From contig NC_066585.1 in NCBI RefSeq assembly GCF_024323335.1, positions 532,532,582 to 532,596,581 of the forward strand: a stretch of DNA of 64,000 nt, given 5' to 3'. Both the position numbers and the translations under genes were made by a program. Positions 21,619 to 33,664 of the stretch are shown in pieces (position 1 is the stretch's first letter; each line of letters starts with the position of its first letter). This DNA comes from Lathyrus oleraceus (lineage: Eukaryota > Streptophyta > Magnoliopsida > Fabales > Fabaceae). The notes under the pieces were generated by a model. That model was not told the origin of the DNA. It ran no database searches and saw nothing but the letters and a program-made list of their open reading frames with translations.

Positions 21619-22013
21619 AGAGGGAGTAGTCGTATACCAGACTACCATTCAGAAATGTACCTGTCCGAAGGTAGCATCTGAGTAAAGGGGGTAGCCGTAT
21701 ACCAGACTACTATTCAGGAATGTACCTGTCCGAAGGTAGCACCTGAGCAAGGGGAGTAGCTGTATACCAGACTACCATTCAGGAATGTACCTGTCCGAAG
21801 GTAGCACCTGAGCAAGGGGAGTAGCCGTATACCAGACTACCATTCAGGAATGTACCTGTTCGAAGGTAGCTCCTGAGCAAGGGGAGTAGCCGTATACCAG
21901 ACTACCATTCAGGAATGTACCTGTCCGAAGGTAGCACCTGAGCAAGGGGAGTAGCCGTATACCAGACTACCATTCAGGAATGTACCTGTCCGAAGGTAGC
22001 ACCTGAGCAAGGG
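21619..22013 (-). repeat. 65-bp tandem repeat in Ogre 3' UTR, six copies
   Basis: The unit contains gtataccagactaccattca and ctgtccgaaggtagcacctg; copies are nearly identical. The flanks (21,160-21,618 and 22,014-22,300) carry looser repeats around gatcagaatggatcgta. Tandem repeats between pol and 3' LTR are known for Ogre (for example PisTR-A in pea), but this unit length differs from that one. Confidence 0.9.
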
Positions 22014-22300
22014 ATGAGGGTCTAACTTGGTCGTACATTAGACTGTATTTGAGCAGCATCTGGTCTAACTTGGTCGTACATTAGACTGTATTCGAGTTGA
22101 AGAAGGTCAGAATGGATCGTACGCTAGATCGTATCTGAGTTGTTGAAGGTCCAACTGGGTCATACATTAGACCGTGTTGGGAGTAGTTGAAGATCAGAAT
22201 GGATCGTCCGTTAGATCGTATATGAGTGGAAGGAGTTATATGATGAGCTGAATCAGAATGAACCGTATGCTAGGCTATATCTGATAGTATTTGTGTATGT

Positions 22301-23618
22301 TGTATTTGCAATGAATATTTGGGATGGGCTTATAGATGCCATCGTTAGGAGGATGTCAGAATGAATATTGACATGGAGTATATCTGAAAGATGTATCTGA
22401 AGAAGAAAGTAGTCGTACGCTAGACTACACCTCGGAATGTACCATATGCTAGGCAGTATCTGAGGGATATAGTTGAATCTTGAATGTAATTGATAAAGAT
22501 GTCTGTCTGAATGGGCCTTTGTTTTGACCGTATCAAGAGGATAATTAACCTGAAAAATAAAGTTAGCTTCATGTCGTGTCATGATGCATGAGATGCAAAT
22601 GTTGTATGCATGCGTTTGCTGTGAAATGATGTAATGAGTGAATTATGCGTCTGGAATAAATGAGAGCATTGTATACATGTGCATGTTATGAAATGATGTA
22701 ATGTATATGATGCGGAACGAAAATTGTATGTAGGTATGTGATGTGAAATGATGTAATGAATGCACTATGTGTCTGAAACGTTCTTCCAGGGGACTCTACT
22801 GGGAAAATAAATCTCATTCTTCTGGTTGGAGACATTTGTATTGATGACCCTTCCTTAGCTAGGGATACTTGATCCTTGTCTGATGGTAGAAATATTCGAC
22901 AGAGCCTGGCTGGGAGTGGAAGAGATGACTAGTCTGTCTGGTGACGCCAACCTCTTCTGGGGAATAATTGGCGTTGCCGGGGAATCGAATTAGCAACGGA
23001 TTCATTGGAAAGCCTGGTTAGACCTTCTCTTCGATCCTGAAGTCGTGTAGTAATTGTCATTGTTATTTTATGCAAGTATTTTGATAAACATTGATCATAT
23101 TCAAATGCATATATCAATTCAAATTAAATCAATGGACGTTCGTGCAAACAAAACGGGAAAGTAAAAATAAAATTGCATTGATTTTGAAAGAGGGCCTATG
23201 AACAGGCAATCTGTGTACAAGGAGACAGAAATCCTAGTAAGAGGAAATTGTCAAGAAACAAAGAGAAAGCTATGCCGGAAACGTCCTATTGACTTTAATT
23301 CCACTACTGCCATTATGTCTTCAAGCATCTCATCTCCCGCTGTCGGATAGAAGTGATTAGCTTGTTCAGTCCTTTGAACTTGGATGAAGCTGTCTGAGAA
23401 CGGGACATAGTCATACGCTTTAATCCCTAATTTTTTCCTGGACCGCCTTTTCAGGTTTTCAATCTCCAGGATACCCCTTTTTGCCCAAGCCGCCTTTTCA
23501 GGTTTTCGACTTGCCGGGTGTACATTTTTTATGTTTATCCCTAATTTTTGCCCGAACCCTTTTGGTTCGCCGGGATGCCCTTACTTTTGCCTAGGTATGT
23601 CGACCTAGCGGGTCTCTT
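22301..23618 (-). other. Ogre 3' UTR
   Basis: Non-coding on both strands. The first part after the integrase stop matches 61,633 onward in the third Ogre copy, including ccgccttttcaggtttt-type repeats at about 23,440-23,520. Confidence 0.7.
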
Positions 23619-24790
23619 TTATGCGTAGTATTTTTTGACTATGTCTGCGTTCACGGGATGCGGGAAGTCTTCGCCATCCATCGTAGCAAGTATCATGGCT
23701 CCACCAGAGAATACCTTTTTAACCACAAATGGCCCTTCGTATGTGGGAGTCCATTTGCCCCTGGGATCACCTTGTGGTAGAATGATACGCTTGATAACTA
23801 AGTCGCCGATTTGGTACACTCGTCTCTTGACTCTTTTGTTAAATGCTTGGGTCATGCGCTTCTGATATATCTGCCCGTGACAAACAGCCGCCAGTCTCTT
23901 CTCGTCAATCAAGTTTATCTGATCGAGTCGAGTCTGGATCCATTCATCTTCATCTAAGCCCGCCTCTTTCATGATTCTTAGAGAGGGAATCTGGACTTCC
24001 ACTGGTAAAACGGCTTCCGTTCCATAGACTAAAGAGAAAGGAGTTGCCCCTGTCGAAGTGCGTACTGAAGTGCGATAACCATGGAGAGCAAACGGTAACA
24101 TCTCATGCCAGTCTTTGTACGTTACTGTCATCTTCTGTACAATCCTCTTGATATTCTTATTAGCGGCCTCCACGGCGCCATTCATCTTTGGCCGGTACGG
24201 AGAAGAGTTATGGTGTTTAATTTTGAACTGCGCGCAGAGTTCAGCAATCATCTTGTTGTTCAAATTAGTACCATTGTCAGTGATAATTCTTTCAGGGATA
24301 CCATACCGACAAATAAGACTATTCTTGATGAACCGTGCCACCACATTCTTGGTGACAGAAGCAAATGAGGCGGCCTCTACCCATTTTGTAAAGTAATCAA
24401 CAACAACAAGGATGAAGCGATGTCCATTAGAAGCAGTGGGTTTAATCTCTCCAATCATATCGATGCCCCACATTGCAAAGGGCCAAGGTGCTGTCAACAC
24501 GTTTAATGGAGCAGGAGGCACATGTACTTTATCCGCATAGATCTGGCATTTGTGACAGGTTCTGGAGTGATGATGGCAATCAGTTTCCATGGTAGACCAA
24601 TAATACCCTGCTCTCAGAATCTTCTTGGCCATCGTATGCCCACTAGAATGAGTCCCGAAAATACCATCATGCATGTCTTCCATAATCTTTTCCGCTTCCT
24701 TTTTATCCACACAGCGAAGCAAAGTTGAGTCATGATTACGTTTGTATAATACTCCATTACTCAGAAAGAACTTAGCGGAGAATTTCCTCA
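23619..24790 (-). pseudogene. Ogre integrase, frameshifted from RT
   Basis: Open from about 24,787 to the stop at 23,619. It has an H-H-C-C zinc domain (HDGIFGTH ... CHKC), catalytic WGIDMIG (D), ITDNGT (D) and NGAVEAAN (E), then a C-terminal domain (GDLVIKRI, GKWTPTYEGPFVV). The domain itself looks intact, but it is one base out of frame with RT because of a change in an A run near 24,797. Confidence 0.88.
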
Positions 24791-27089
24791 GGAATTTTTG
24801 TCATTGATGGATGCCCCTTCAGGGTATTCCTGATCTTCTAAGTATCTTTTTACGTCGTGGAACCAAGGTTTCTCCTGTACCCTCTCAGTGTTAAGTTCAT
24901 AACAGTATGCCGGTTCATCTAACCGTCCAAGGGTAATCATGGGAGCTTCGCTGCCCCATCTGACTCTGAACATAGATGACATGGTAGCTAATGCGTCTGC
25001 CAACTGATTCTCTTCTCGTGGGATATGTTCGAATGTAATCTCTTCAAAGTATGGGATCAACGTCATCACCCGTTCTCGGTAAGGGATGAGATTCGGGTGC
25101 TTAGTGTCCCATTCTCCTTTGATCTGACTGATTACTAATGCTGAGTCTCCGTACACACTCAAAAACTTGATTCGCCAATCTATAGCAGCTTTGAGTCCAA
25201 AAATACATGCTTCATACTCAGCCATATTATTGGTACAATGAAAACATAGTCTAGCTGTGAGAGGCGTATGGTAACCCTCGGGAGAAATGAGTACAACCCC
25301 AACACCATGGCCCAATGCATTAGAAGATCCATCGAAAACCATAGTCCATCGGGATCCCAGTTCGGGTCCTTCATACGGTTTAGGTTTTTCATCATCAGTA
25401 ACAAGCATGACATCCTCATCTGGGAACTCGAAATTCATAGATTGATAATCATCCACCGCTTGATGAGCCAAATGATCAGCGAGCACGCTTCCTTTGATTG
25501 CTTTCTGGGTAGTATACTGGATATCGTACTCTGTTAAGATCATCTGCCATCTCGCTATTCTTCCGGAGAGAGCGGGTTTCTCAAATATGTATTTGATAGG
25601 ATCCATCTTAGAAATCAATAAAGTGGTATGATTCAACATGTATTGTCTTAGTCGGCGAGTAGCCCATGCCAAAGCACAGCAAGTTCTCTCGAGCAGTGAG
25701 TATCTTGTTTCACAGTCAGTAAACTTTTTGCTAAGGTAGTATATGACATGCTCTTTTCGACCAGACTCGTCATGTTGTCCCAACACGCACCCCATTGAAT
25801 TTTCTAACACGGTTAAATACATGATTAGAGGTCTTCCTTCAACTGGTGGCATCAGAATTGGAGGTTCTTGAAGATACTTCTTGATTTTGTCAAAAGCTTC
25901 TTGACATTCGTCATTCCATATCATTTCTTGATTTTTCCTCAGTAATTTGAAGATGGGTTTGCAGGTAGCGGTCAAGTGGGAGATAAATCGAGCAATGTAG
26001 TTCAAGCGTCCCAAGAAGCCTCGGATCTCTTTCTCCGTACGGGGAACCGGCATTTCTTGAATAGCCCTCACTTTAGCTGGGTCAACCTCAATTCCTTTAC
26101 CACTGACAACAAAGCCCAGGAGTTTACCAGATCTTACTCCAAAAGTGCATTTGTTCGGATTCAATCTCAACTTGTACTTCTTCAACCTCTCGAACAGTTT
26201 GCATAAATGATCGAGATGTTCTTCTTCAGTATGAGATCTAGCTATCATGTCATCCACATATACTTCTATTTCATGATGGATCATATCATGGAACAAAACC
26301 ACCATAGCACGCTGGTACGTTGCCCCGGCGTTCTTTAGACCGAATGGCATTACTTTGTAACAGAAAGTGCCCCATTACGTCACAAACGTAGTTTTCTCCA
26401 TGTCCTCAGGTGCCATCTTAATCTGATTATAACCCGAGAATCCATCCATGAATGAGAATACTTTGTGTTGAGCGGTGTTATCTACCAGGACATCGATGTG
26501 CGGGAGTGGAAAGTCATCTTTGGGACTCGCTTTATTCAAATCTCTGTAATCTACGCACATTCGCACCTTACCATCCTTCTTTGGCACTGGCACCACATTG
26601 GCAACCCATTGAGGATAAGAAGTAACGGCTAGGAAACCGGCGTTAAATTGTTTCATAACCTCGGCTTTGATTTTCTCAGACATTTCAGGACGCATGCGGC
26701 GAACCTTTTGCTTGACAGGACGGCAGTCTTCCCTCGTTGGCAGTCGATGCACTACTATGTCAGTATCCAATCCCGGCATGTCTTCATAAGACCAAGCGAA
26801 AATCTCTACATAGTCGCGTAACATCTGAACCAATCTTTCCTTGACACTGTTTTCCAAACCTGCTCCTATTTTGACTTCTTTTCTGTCCACTTCAGTACCT
26901 AGATTTACGATTTCGAGTGACTCTTCATGCGGTTGTATAGTCTTTTCCTCTTGCAGTAGCAGTCTGGCAAGTTCTCCAGGGACTTCACAATCTTCCTCAC
27001 TTCCATCTTCGGCTTGGTAGATTGGATTTTCAAAGTCATAATGAACAGTAGCGGAATTATTATCAATAGGATCCAGAGTGGATACGGAT
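24788..27089 (-). pseudogene. Ogre RT, RNase H and archaeal-type RNase H (exon 2), one stop
   Basis: Starts at the splice acceptor. RT: VRMCVDYRDLNKASPKDDFPLPH, SGYNQI and YVDD (26,249-26,260). A first RNase H follows (GCVLGQHDESGRKEHVIYYL). A second, archaeal-type RNase H has FDGSSN, MAEYEAC, YGDSALV and ENQLADALA, which supply its acidic residues. The double RNase H is a Tat/Ogre lineage trait. A TAA at 26,375-26,377 cuts RT just before the catalytic motif. The reading frame runs out at 24,788. Confidence 0.9.
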
Positions 27090-27316
27090 CTGCAATTTGT
27101 TACGTGAGTGTGTGTAAGAAAGCATAGCTTGTTTGAAAGACGACAGGAAAAATAAAGAGCGCAATATTTGAATGCGAAAAAGTCAGTTGATTTATTGAAT
27201 ATGAATATGCTTATGAAATGACAAAACCCTTAACAAATTAGCTATTGTGCCCCGGGCGTAGACACAATGCTTTAAGAAGTTCAGTTGAAAAATTAAAGAC
27301 TAAAAATAACAATTAC
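27090..27316 (-). other. Ogre intron between protease and RT (227 bp)
   Basis: The 5' splice site GTAATTG overlaps the gag-protease stop codon (gaGTAAtt), and the 3' splice site is TTGCAG. Joining the two sites leaves the frame open into the RT leader (SVSTLDPIDNN). The same arrangement is seen in the other two Ogre copies here. An intron at this place is established for Ogre; the exact sites here are inferred. Confidence 0.8.
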
Positions 27317-27409
27317 TCCTGACTAAAGGAGATCGGGATAGTGTCTTCAGCCTTCCAATTATTGAGTCCGTCGCTAATTGTTGGGTAGATCCAGCTATCC
27401 AGGTCGCAA

Positions 27410-30346
27410 TCACGCAATCATGTCAGCATCCTCTACAGCATTAATTTGACTCTTGTCAGAGCTGAACCCTAGGCCAACTTTGTCAGACTTGTATGGTACG
27501 TCGATCAATTGACCCCAGCCAGTACGACCACCATCTTCAACCACGGCTTGAGCGTCCTTCAGAGAAATCATAGCAGGAGGAACACGAATAACCTTGGGCA
27601 CACAGGAAGTTGGCTTAAGGACAGGATCGGTCGGAGGAACTACTTCAAATGACTGACAAGGAGTCTCAATGAATTCACCATCCATCTCGACGTATCTGAA
27701 GGTATGCACACTACTGACAATGTACTCTTCTTCTCCACACACGGTGACAATTTTGCCCTTTGTGGGATACCTCAACTTTTGATGGAGAGACGAGGCTACA
27801 GCGCCTGCCCTATGAATCCAAGGGCGTCCCAGTAAGCAGGAATAGGCAGGACGAATGTTCATTACATGGAAGGTAGTATTGAAGACTTGAGGTCCTATCT
27901 TGATAGGAAGGACTACTTCGCCATGGACAACACTCTTCGCACCATCGTAAGCACGTACCACAATGTCACTAGGTTTCAGTTCAATGCTTTTACAATCCAG
28001 CTTATCCAGCACAGCTGTCGGCAGCACATTCAAGGAAGAGCCATTATCGATCAACACATGAGACAAAGTGATTCCCCCACACTCAATGGAGATATGCAGG
28101 GCTTTATTGTGGTTCTTTCCCGCGGGTGTCAGGTCAGCATTGGAAAAGCCTAGGCCATTGTCAACAGTCAGGTTGGCTACATAGTTTTCAAACTGATCGA
28201 CGGATGTCTCATGAGGTACATGAGCGGTCTTCAGGAATTTTATCAATGCATTGGCATGAGACTCAGAAGATAACAATAAGGATAACATTGAAACTTTAGA
28301 CGGAGTATGCCCCAACTGTTCTACCACATCAAAATCACTCTTGCGAATGATTTTCAGCACTTCTTCCATTTCTTGTTTGGCAACGTCTTCAGTAGTAGCT
28401 TCGATCGGTATCTCTGACTGGGAAGGATTGACTGGTTCCTTTCCTCGAGTTTCAGGAATCGGAGGTGAGATTTCTGGGGAGAAGATCCTTCCGCTCCGGG
28501 TAACTTTACTAGTCCCAACAATGTCATTAGGATTAGCAGAATTACCAACTTGCTTTACGCCATGGACATAAACATCACCTCCATAATTCCACGGAACGGC
28601 TTTGCTTGAAGAATACGGGATCGGGCCAGGTGCAGTAATGATTAGGGGAGCAACCCTGGGCTTAGCAGTAATCTTCACAGGTACTCTGGGAGCAGTAATC
28701 TTCACTGGACCTTTGGACCTTGCAATCACAGATACTTCTTCAATAGGGTTTTCCGCCTTAGAGACCCTTTCAAAGAGAATTGTACGATCGTCCATCAGCT
28801 GTTGAATACCGTTCTTCAATTTCAAACAGTTTTCGGGCCGGAGTATGCAGAGATTGCAATCTTCAGTACAACCTGGAAATAAACCAGCTTGCAATAAATT
28901 CCTCTTTATGACCGGGAGAGGAGATGTTAAGTCCGCTACGGTAGTGATGAGAGGATTGTCATCGAGAGCATTAACAGCCTTGTCATGATTAGGCATAGGA
29001 GCAGTGATGACATTAGGAGTCTCCGGAGGCTCGAACTCAATTTCCCCAGCGTGGACCATATCCTGAATTTTATTCTTTAACAGCCAGCAATCGTTTGTAT
29101 CGTGCCCGGGGCTATCGGAGTGATATACACACCTGGCATTGGGATTATAACGAGGCGAAGCAGTGTTGACATTTGCAGGAGGACCTCTGAGAGTGATTAA
29201 GTTCGCCTTTAGCATACTTTGCAGTGCTTGTGCTAAAGTCATATTAAGCTTGGTAAACTGCCTTCTTGGTCTGTCTTGTCTTTGCTGGAAGTTTTGAGCT
29301 GGCGGGGCTGCGATTGTCACTGCTCCCACGGCATGGTCACCATTTTTCTTATTATGATTCTTTTGACCGTACACAGCATTTGACTCATTCTTCCCATGAT
29401 AGGACTTTTTACTGCTTGTAGAAGTAGCTGCCTGTAACTTTCCACTTCGAATGCCGCTCTCCACCCGTTCACCTGTCAATATAAGTTCAGTGAAACCGGA
29501 TGAAGAACTCCCCAGTAGGTGGCTGTAGAATGGGCCAGTCAGGGTACCCATGAACAGGTCTACTAATTCTCGGTCAGTCATAGGGGGTTTGACCCTGCCG
29601 GCCAAATCTCTCCATTTCTGAGCATATTCTTTGAAGCTTTCTTTAGATCCCATAGCCATATTCTGCAACTGTAACCGAGTAGGCGCTAGCTCAGAATTAT
29701 ACTGGTACTGCTTATAGAAAGCTGTTGCTAAATCAGTCCAGGTGCGGATGTCAGAGCTCTCGAGCTGATAATACCATTCCAACTGAGTGCCAGACAGACT
29801 TTCTTGGAAGAAGTGGATCCATAGTTTCTTATCAGTGGTATGCGGCTGAATCTTTCTCACATAAGCCCTTAAATGCATTTGAGGGCAGGATGCACCATCG
29901 TACTTAGTGAAAGTGGGGATTTTGAATTTGCGAGGAATGGTCACATCGGAGACCAGACCCAAACTTTCGAAATCCAGACCAGGCGCCTTCTGACCCTCCA
30001 TAGCTAGCATACGTTCTTCCAACAACTTGTACTTATCATCTCTCGGAGAGTACTGTTCATTTTCATATTTCTCATCATCATCCTCAGGGTTGGAGAAATC
30101 AGCATCCTCTTCCTCTGAATCATTCTCCGCCTCCTCCTCTGGACCGTTCGGGATTCCAAATTTGATTCCCGTAGCCTGTCCTTTACGCCTTCTTCCTGGG
30201 TTAGTGAAACTCACAGCCTTCTTGTCTTTCTTCTTTTCGACCAAAAGAGCCTTCAGTTCCTCCTGCCCCTTGGATAGGCTTAGCATCATCTCCTTGAACT
30301 GAGCATTTTGAGTCTGGAGATCTTTGACAGTTTGTTCGAGATCCAT
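27410..30346 (-). CDS. Ogre gag-protease
   Basis: ATG at 30,346 (MDLEQTVKDLQTQ), with the N-terminus predicted as coiled coil, an acidic stretch, the gag core (WIHFFQESLSGTQLEWYYQL, FKQYQ-like FYKQYQYNSELAPTR), a zinc-knuckle-like CVYHSDSPGHDTNDC and a protease with DNGSS. DNG in place of the usual DTG is shared with the third Ogre copy, so it looks like a lineage variant. About 979 codons. Near the end an 8-bp duplication (tgattgcg) with a 1-bp loss shifts the frame, so the last roughly 30 codons before the intron (27,317-27,409) are read out of frame. Confidence 0.85.
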   Translation of the reverse strand: MDLEQTVKDLQTQNAQFKEMMLSLSKGQEELKALLVEKKKDKKAVSFTNPGRRRKGQATGIKFGIPNGPEEEAENDSEEEDADFSNPEDDDEKYENEQYSPRDDKYKLLEERMLAMEGQKAPGLDFESLGLVSDVTIPRKFKIPTFTKYDGASCPQMHLRAYVRKIQPHTTDKKLWIHFFQESLSGTQLEWYYQLESSDIRTWTDLATAFYKQYQYNSELAPTRLQLQNMAMGSKESFKEYAQKWRDLAGRVKPPMTDRELVDLFMGTLTGPFYSHLLGSSSSGFTELILTGERVESGIRSGKLQAATSTSSKKSYHGKNESNAVYGQKNHNKKNGDHAVGAVTIAAPPAQNFQQRQDRPRRQFTKLNMTLAQALQSMLKANLITLRGPPANVNTASPRYNPNARCVYHSDSPGHDTNDCWLLKNKIQDMVHAGEIEFEPPETPNVITAPMPNHDKAVNALDDNPLITTVADLTSPLPVIKRNLLQAGLFPGCTEDCNLCILRPENCLKLKNGIQQLMDDRTILFERVSKAENPIEEVSVIARSKGPVKITAPRVPVKITAKPRVAPLIITAPGPIPYSSSKAVPWNYGGDVYVHGVKQVGNSANPNDIVGTSKVTRSGRIFSPEISPPIPETRGKEPVNPSQSEIPIEATTEDVAKQEMEEVLKIIRKSDFDVVEQLGHTPSKVSMLSLLLSSESHANALIKFLKTAHVPHETSVDQFENYVANLTVDNGLGFSNADLTPAGKNHNKALHISIECGGITLSHVLIDNGSSLNVLPTAVLDKLDCKSIELKPSDIVVRAYDGAKSVVHGEVVLPIKIGPQVFNTTFHVMNIRPAYSCLLGRPWIHRAGAVASSLHQKLRYPTKGKIVTVCGEEEYIVSSVHTFRYVEMDGEFIETPCQSFEVVPPTDPVLKPTSCVPKVIRVPPAMISLKDAQAVVEDGGRTGWGQLIDVPYKSDKVGLGFSSDKSQINAVEDADMIA

Positions 30347-31195
30347 TTTTCTGTTTAAGAGGCAGACCGTGAGAATATGGTCCTTTGGAACACCTGTCAT
30401 GCGATGTTATGTTATGCTATGCAATGTATGAAATGTTTTCAAGGACTTTTGGAATTTAACTTTACATAAGCCAACAAAAAAGGAAACTTTTTTTTTTTTT
30501 TTTTTTTTTTACAAAACAGAGCAAAGTTAAATCCCTAAGTCCTCGAAATGGTTAGTACAATGCCATGATGTTATGATGTTATGATGTTAAGTAAACAACA
30601 AGCACAAACAAGTCACACAACCATCATTCCTAGGTTTTAAGGCTTGCATGAGTTCCATAGGTAAGTACCCTCCCCACTGAAGTTTGGTTGGTTCAACCTG
30701 TCCTAGAATAGTAACCGGGTTCTAGAAGGATCTCCAATCATTGACCTTCCTTTAAGTCCACTTCAGTGCAACACCAAGTGGTTGACCGAAGCTTCCCTAA
30801 AGTCCAATCTCAAGGAGGGTAGTATCGAGTCTCAACCAAGCCCCAGTCGGAACCGAAGTCAGTTAGCTCACTACTTTCTAATGGCCAGGATGAGTCAATT
30901 AGGGTTCTAAAGGTCTGGTTAATGCTTTGATGACACCACGCGGAAGCCAAATTTTTCCTCAAATAACATGAGGACCATCAGGACAACCAAAGTGTCACAT
31001 TAACCGTAGCCATCATTTTAACCATTCCAGTATACGCCGGATAGTCGCGATGATCTATTGCTACTTACCTAAGGTACACTAGATCCGGGTGTAGGATCTT
31101 TCACTCAAGCATAGGATACCCAAGCAATCCCTTAAAAGTAAATCAAACAATTCAAATAAGTGATCTTGTTTTTTAAGGTAACCTCTCTTGTAATA
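30347..31195 (-). other. Ogre leader, ORF1 missing, poly-A tract
   Basis: Only 850 bp separate the primer site from gag, where the third Ogre copy has about 2.2 kb including ORF1. Alignment shows the loss runs from the sequence just before the ORF1 start to the A tract that follows ORF1 (30,488-30,512 as T on +), about 1.4 kb. Confidence 0.85.
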
Positions 31196-31214
31196 GTCCC
31201 CAGCAGAGTCGCCA
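31196..31214 (-). promoter_or_regulatory. Ogre primer binding site, tRNA-Arg type
   Basis: TGGCGACTCTGCTGGGGAC on -, four bases after the LTR end. The identical motif follows the other two Ogre LTRs here. Confidence 0.9.
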
Positions 31215-32968
31215 GTTCTGTCATACGGTGAACTGACTTGGGATATTTTACTTTTTATCGCAATGTCGCGGATAGCAAGAGTCGCCACCGACTTTTCTTT
31301 TATCCAATAAGGAAAGGTGGAAAAGAACAGGAAAGACCTCAATAGATTTTGGGTTCGGGAGGTACATTATACAAAGGGAAGGTGTTAGCACCCTTTGTAT
31401 CCATGGTTATCCATGGGCTCTTAATTACTGGATCACTTATATTTTTGTCTGAAAAGTGTCGGTGAATTGCTTAAAAAATGTTTGAAAGAGAGTTTAACTT
31501 TGTAATGATTCTCGTATGAATGTATACAAAGTATTTATCTCATTTGATTTTGAAAATGGTTTAGAAAAATATAACTCGGTAATGATTCTAGTATGAATGT
31601 ATACCAAGTAGTGATTTTCTAGGATTTGTAAAGTGTAAAGTGTGAGGGGTGGAAAATGTTTTAGGTTATGATCCAGTAATTGAGAGTTATACCTTCCTGA
31701 GGTCGTTATGGGCATTTCCTATCCTTATGAGGGTAAAACTGTCCTTACTATTGAGAAGTAAGTAATTTTACCCTTTGGATGTTAAAGGGTCATCGTAGGG
31801 TCATCGATTGATCATTGAAGGCAACATTTGTAAGGATACCTTAGCATTCGAAGGGACGATCATCATTTAACCGTAGGCTACACCGAAGGGTCATCGAGGG
31901 ACAAAATCATATTTTCGAAGGCAACATCCGAGGGACCATGATTTATTTTATGATGATTTAATCGAAGGGTCTTTGCTAAGTGTATCCCTACATTCGCGGG
32001 ACATGACCGTAATACCGTAATATCGTAAGGCACAAGAGAGGTCCAAGATCACATATTTAAAGGCCATATTTTAAAGTTAATTAGGTAATTAGGATGAATC
32101 TCCACATTAAAATTAATACATTAAAATTAATACATTAAAATTAACACATTAAAATTAATCAAGTAATTTAGGGCGAATCTCCACAAGGATATCCCACAAA
32201 TAAAGTGGAAGACCTAGACAGCAATCCTTTCCTGGGACAGGTGAACCTTTACAAAATTCAGCAAACGGATTAGAATACCAAATCAGGGTGCAATCAAGAG
32301 TTGCACCAAAGCAGTAATAGTATCAGGTAAACAAAGCCTGGTTATAATAAAACAAGTCGGATGGGTAAAGATCAAAACAGAGCGAAACAGCGGCCTCCAT
32401 TACAACAATTCAAGGTATCCAGGCATACTTAAGTCCACATGCAAAACCTCAAATATATTTATGAATTCAATTATGATATCACATGTGCATTAGGAACATA
32501 AAGCGGTGATAGTAACGCAAACCTGTTGGCAATTGAATTGCAACCTCGAATTGGCCGATCGGATCGAATTGAGCGGAAGTGACCTTGCTGCCGTAGGCTT
32601 TTCCTTCCGGGTTTCTTTTAGGGTTACTCGGAATAAGTTAAACAGTAGTCCTGAACACTCCGCCACAAGCCGGCAGGATTTGTCCTTGGATTCGTCAACT
32701 AAACAACAAATTAAAGCGAAGAAAATAAACTAGATCCTCACGTAAGGTTGGATCCGATAAAAAGGTACACAATAGTTTCCTTTGTAGAAACTATTGTGTG
32801 AATAGAACTAACTAAATGCTGAAAAAGAAATAGGAAATTGCAAGGAAAATAGTGTAGAACTCGTAGGAAAAACAATGCCTAAGCTGCTGGAAAAAAATAT
32901 GCAAAAAGTGAAAACGGCAAAGGAAAAATGTGGAAAAAGCCCCCCCCCCTTCTAGGTTTTCTTCGTGG

Positions 32969-32977
32969 CTATTTATA
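32969..32977 (-). promoter_or_regulatory. TATA box, Ogre 5' LTR
   Basis: TATAAATAG on -, the equivalent of 20,651-20,659. This copy would drive the genomic transcript. Confidence 0.65.
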
Positions 32978-33117
32978 TTGGTACCATTAAGTAACTACTT
33001 GCTGCCAAGAGCTCTTCGATGTGGCTAATTTCATGGCGTGGATATAGGGCCCAATACTCCTCAACGTCTCTTCAAGTCTCTGAGGCGTTACGTGCGCCCA
33101 AAAAGTAGGGTAGTGGT

Positions 33118-33200
33118 GTGACGCTTGTCACACCATGTGTGACGTCCGTCACAAGGCTGCTTTGCGTGACGCTCGTCACGCCCTCCGTGACGTCCGTCAC
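33118..33200 (-). repeat. Four 14-bp palindromes in Ogre 5' LTR
   Basis: Same array as at 20,798-20,880; only the first palindrome differs, by one base (GTGACGCTTGTCAC). Confidence 0.85.
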
Positions 33201-33468
33201 AAGCACAGCATTTGTGGCTTGCGCTTTGGGCTGGGCTTTGCTATTTGGTTCGTTTTCTCTCCTTTTTGCACCTCTTTTCCTCCATTTTTACTTGTGCTTC
33301 CAAATAAACCACTTTCATGTTATCACTAGGCGAGCGTGTAGCGAATAGGTCAGTTTGGGTCATTCGCGAGCTGGGCCTTCGTTCCCTTAAGATCAGTGTC
33401 ATGAAAATGGGTCGGAATGCCTTGAAAAATGTCTTGAAATATAAATGGGCAAATTTTGGGGTATGACA

Positions 33469-33619
33469 GTAAGGTACCAGGGGCTTAAGTGATTTTGGGC
33501 ATATTATAAGATATGGGCCAAAATACACTTAAGTGGGCTTTTTAGCTTGAAGCCCACACAAGTGGTTCTATAAATAGCACCCTTGTGCAGAAGCATTCAT
33601 TGCGGTTGCATTATTTTCA

Positions 33620-33664
<45 letters not shown>

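Larger units (their letters stand above)
18917..33468 (-). mobile_element. Ogre-type Ty3/gypsy element on -, ORF1 deleted
   Basis: On -: 5' LTR (33,468-31,219), tRNA-Arg-type primer site, leader, gag-protease (30,346-27,410), intron, RT-RNaseH-aRNaseH, integrase (to 23,619), 3' UTR with 65-bp repeats, polypurine tract (about 21,149-21,160, GGGGCAG on -) and 3' LTR (21,148-18,922). At 14.5 kb it is much shorter than typical pea Ogre elements, partly because the upstream ORF1 is missing. LTRs differ at about ten positions plus small indels over 2.2 kb, so insertion was recent. Lesions are one stop, two frameshifts and loss of about 14 bp of the outer 3' LTR end. Confidence 0.92.
31219..33468 (-). 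repeat. Ogre 5' LTR (nested element)
   Basis: Complete 2,250-bp LTR, TGTCATACCCC...CGTATGACA on -. It is followed by gaac and the primer site. A potential 43-bp hairpin (gggtaaaa/ttttaccc) lies at 31,731-31,773. Confidence 0.93.
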
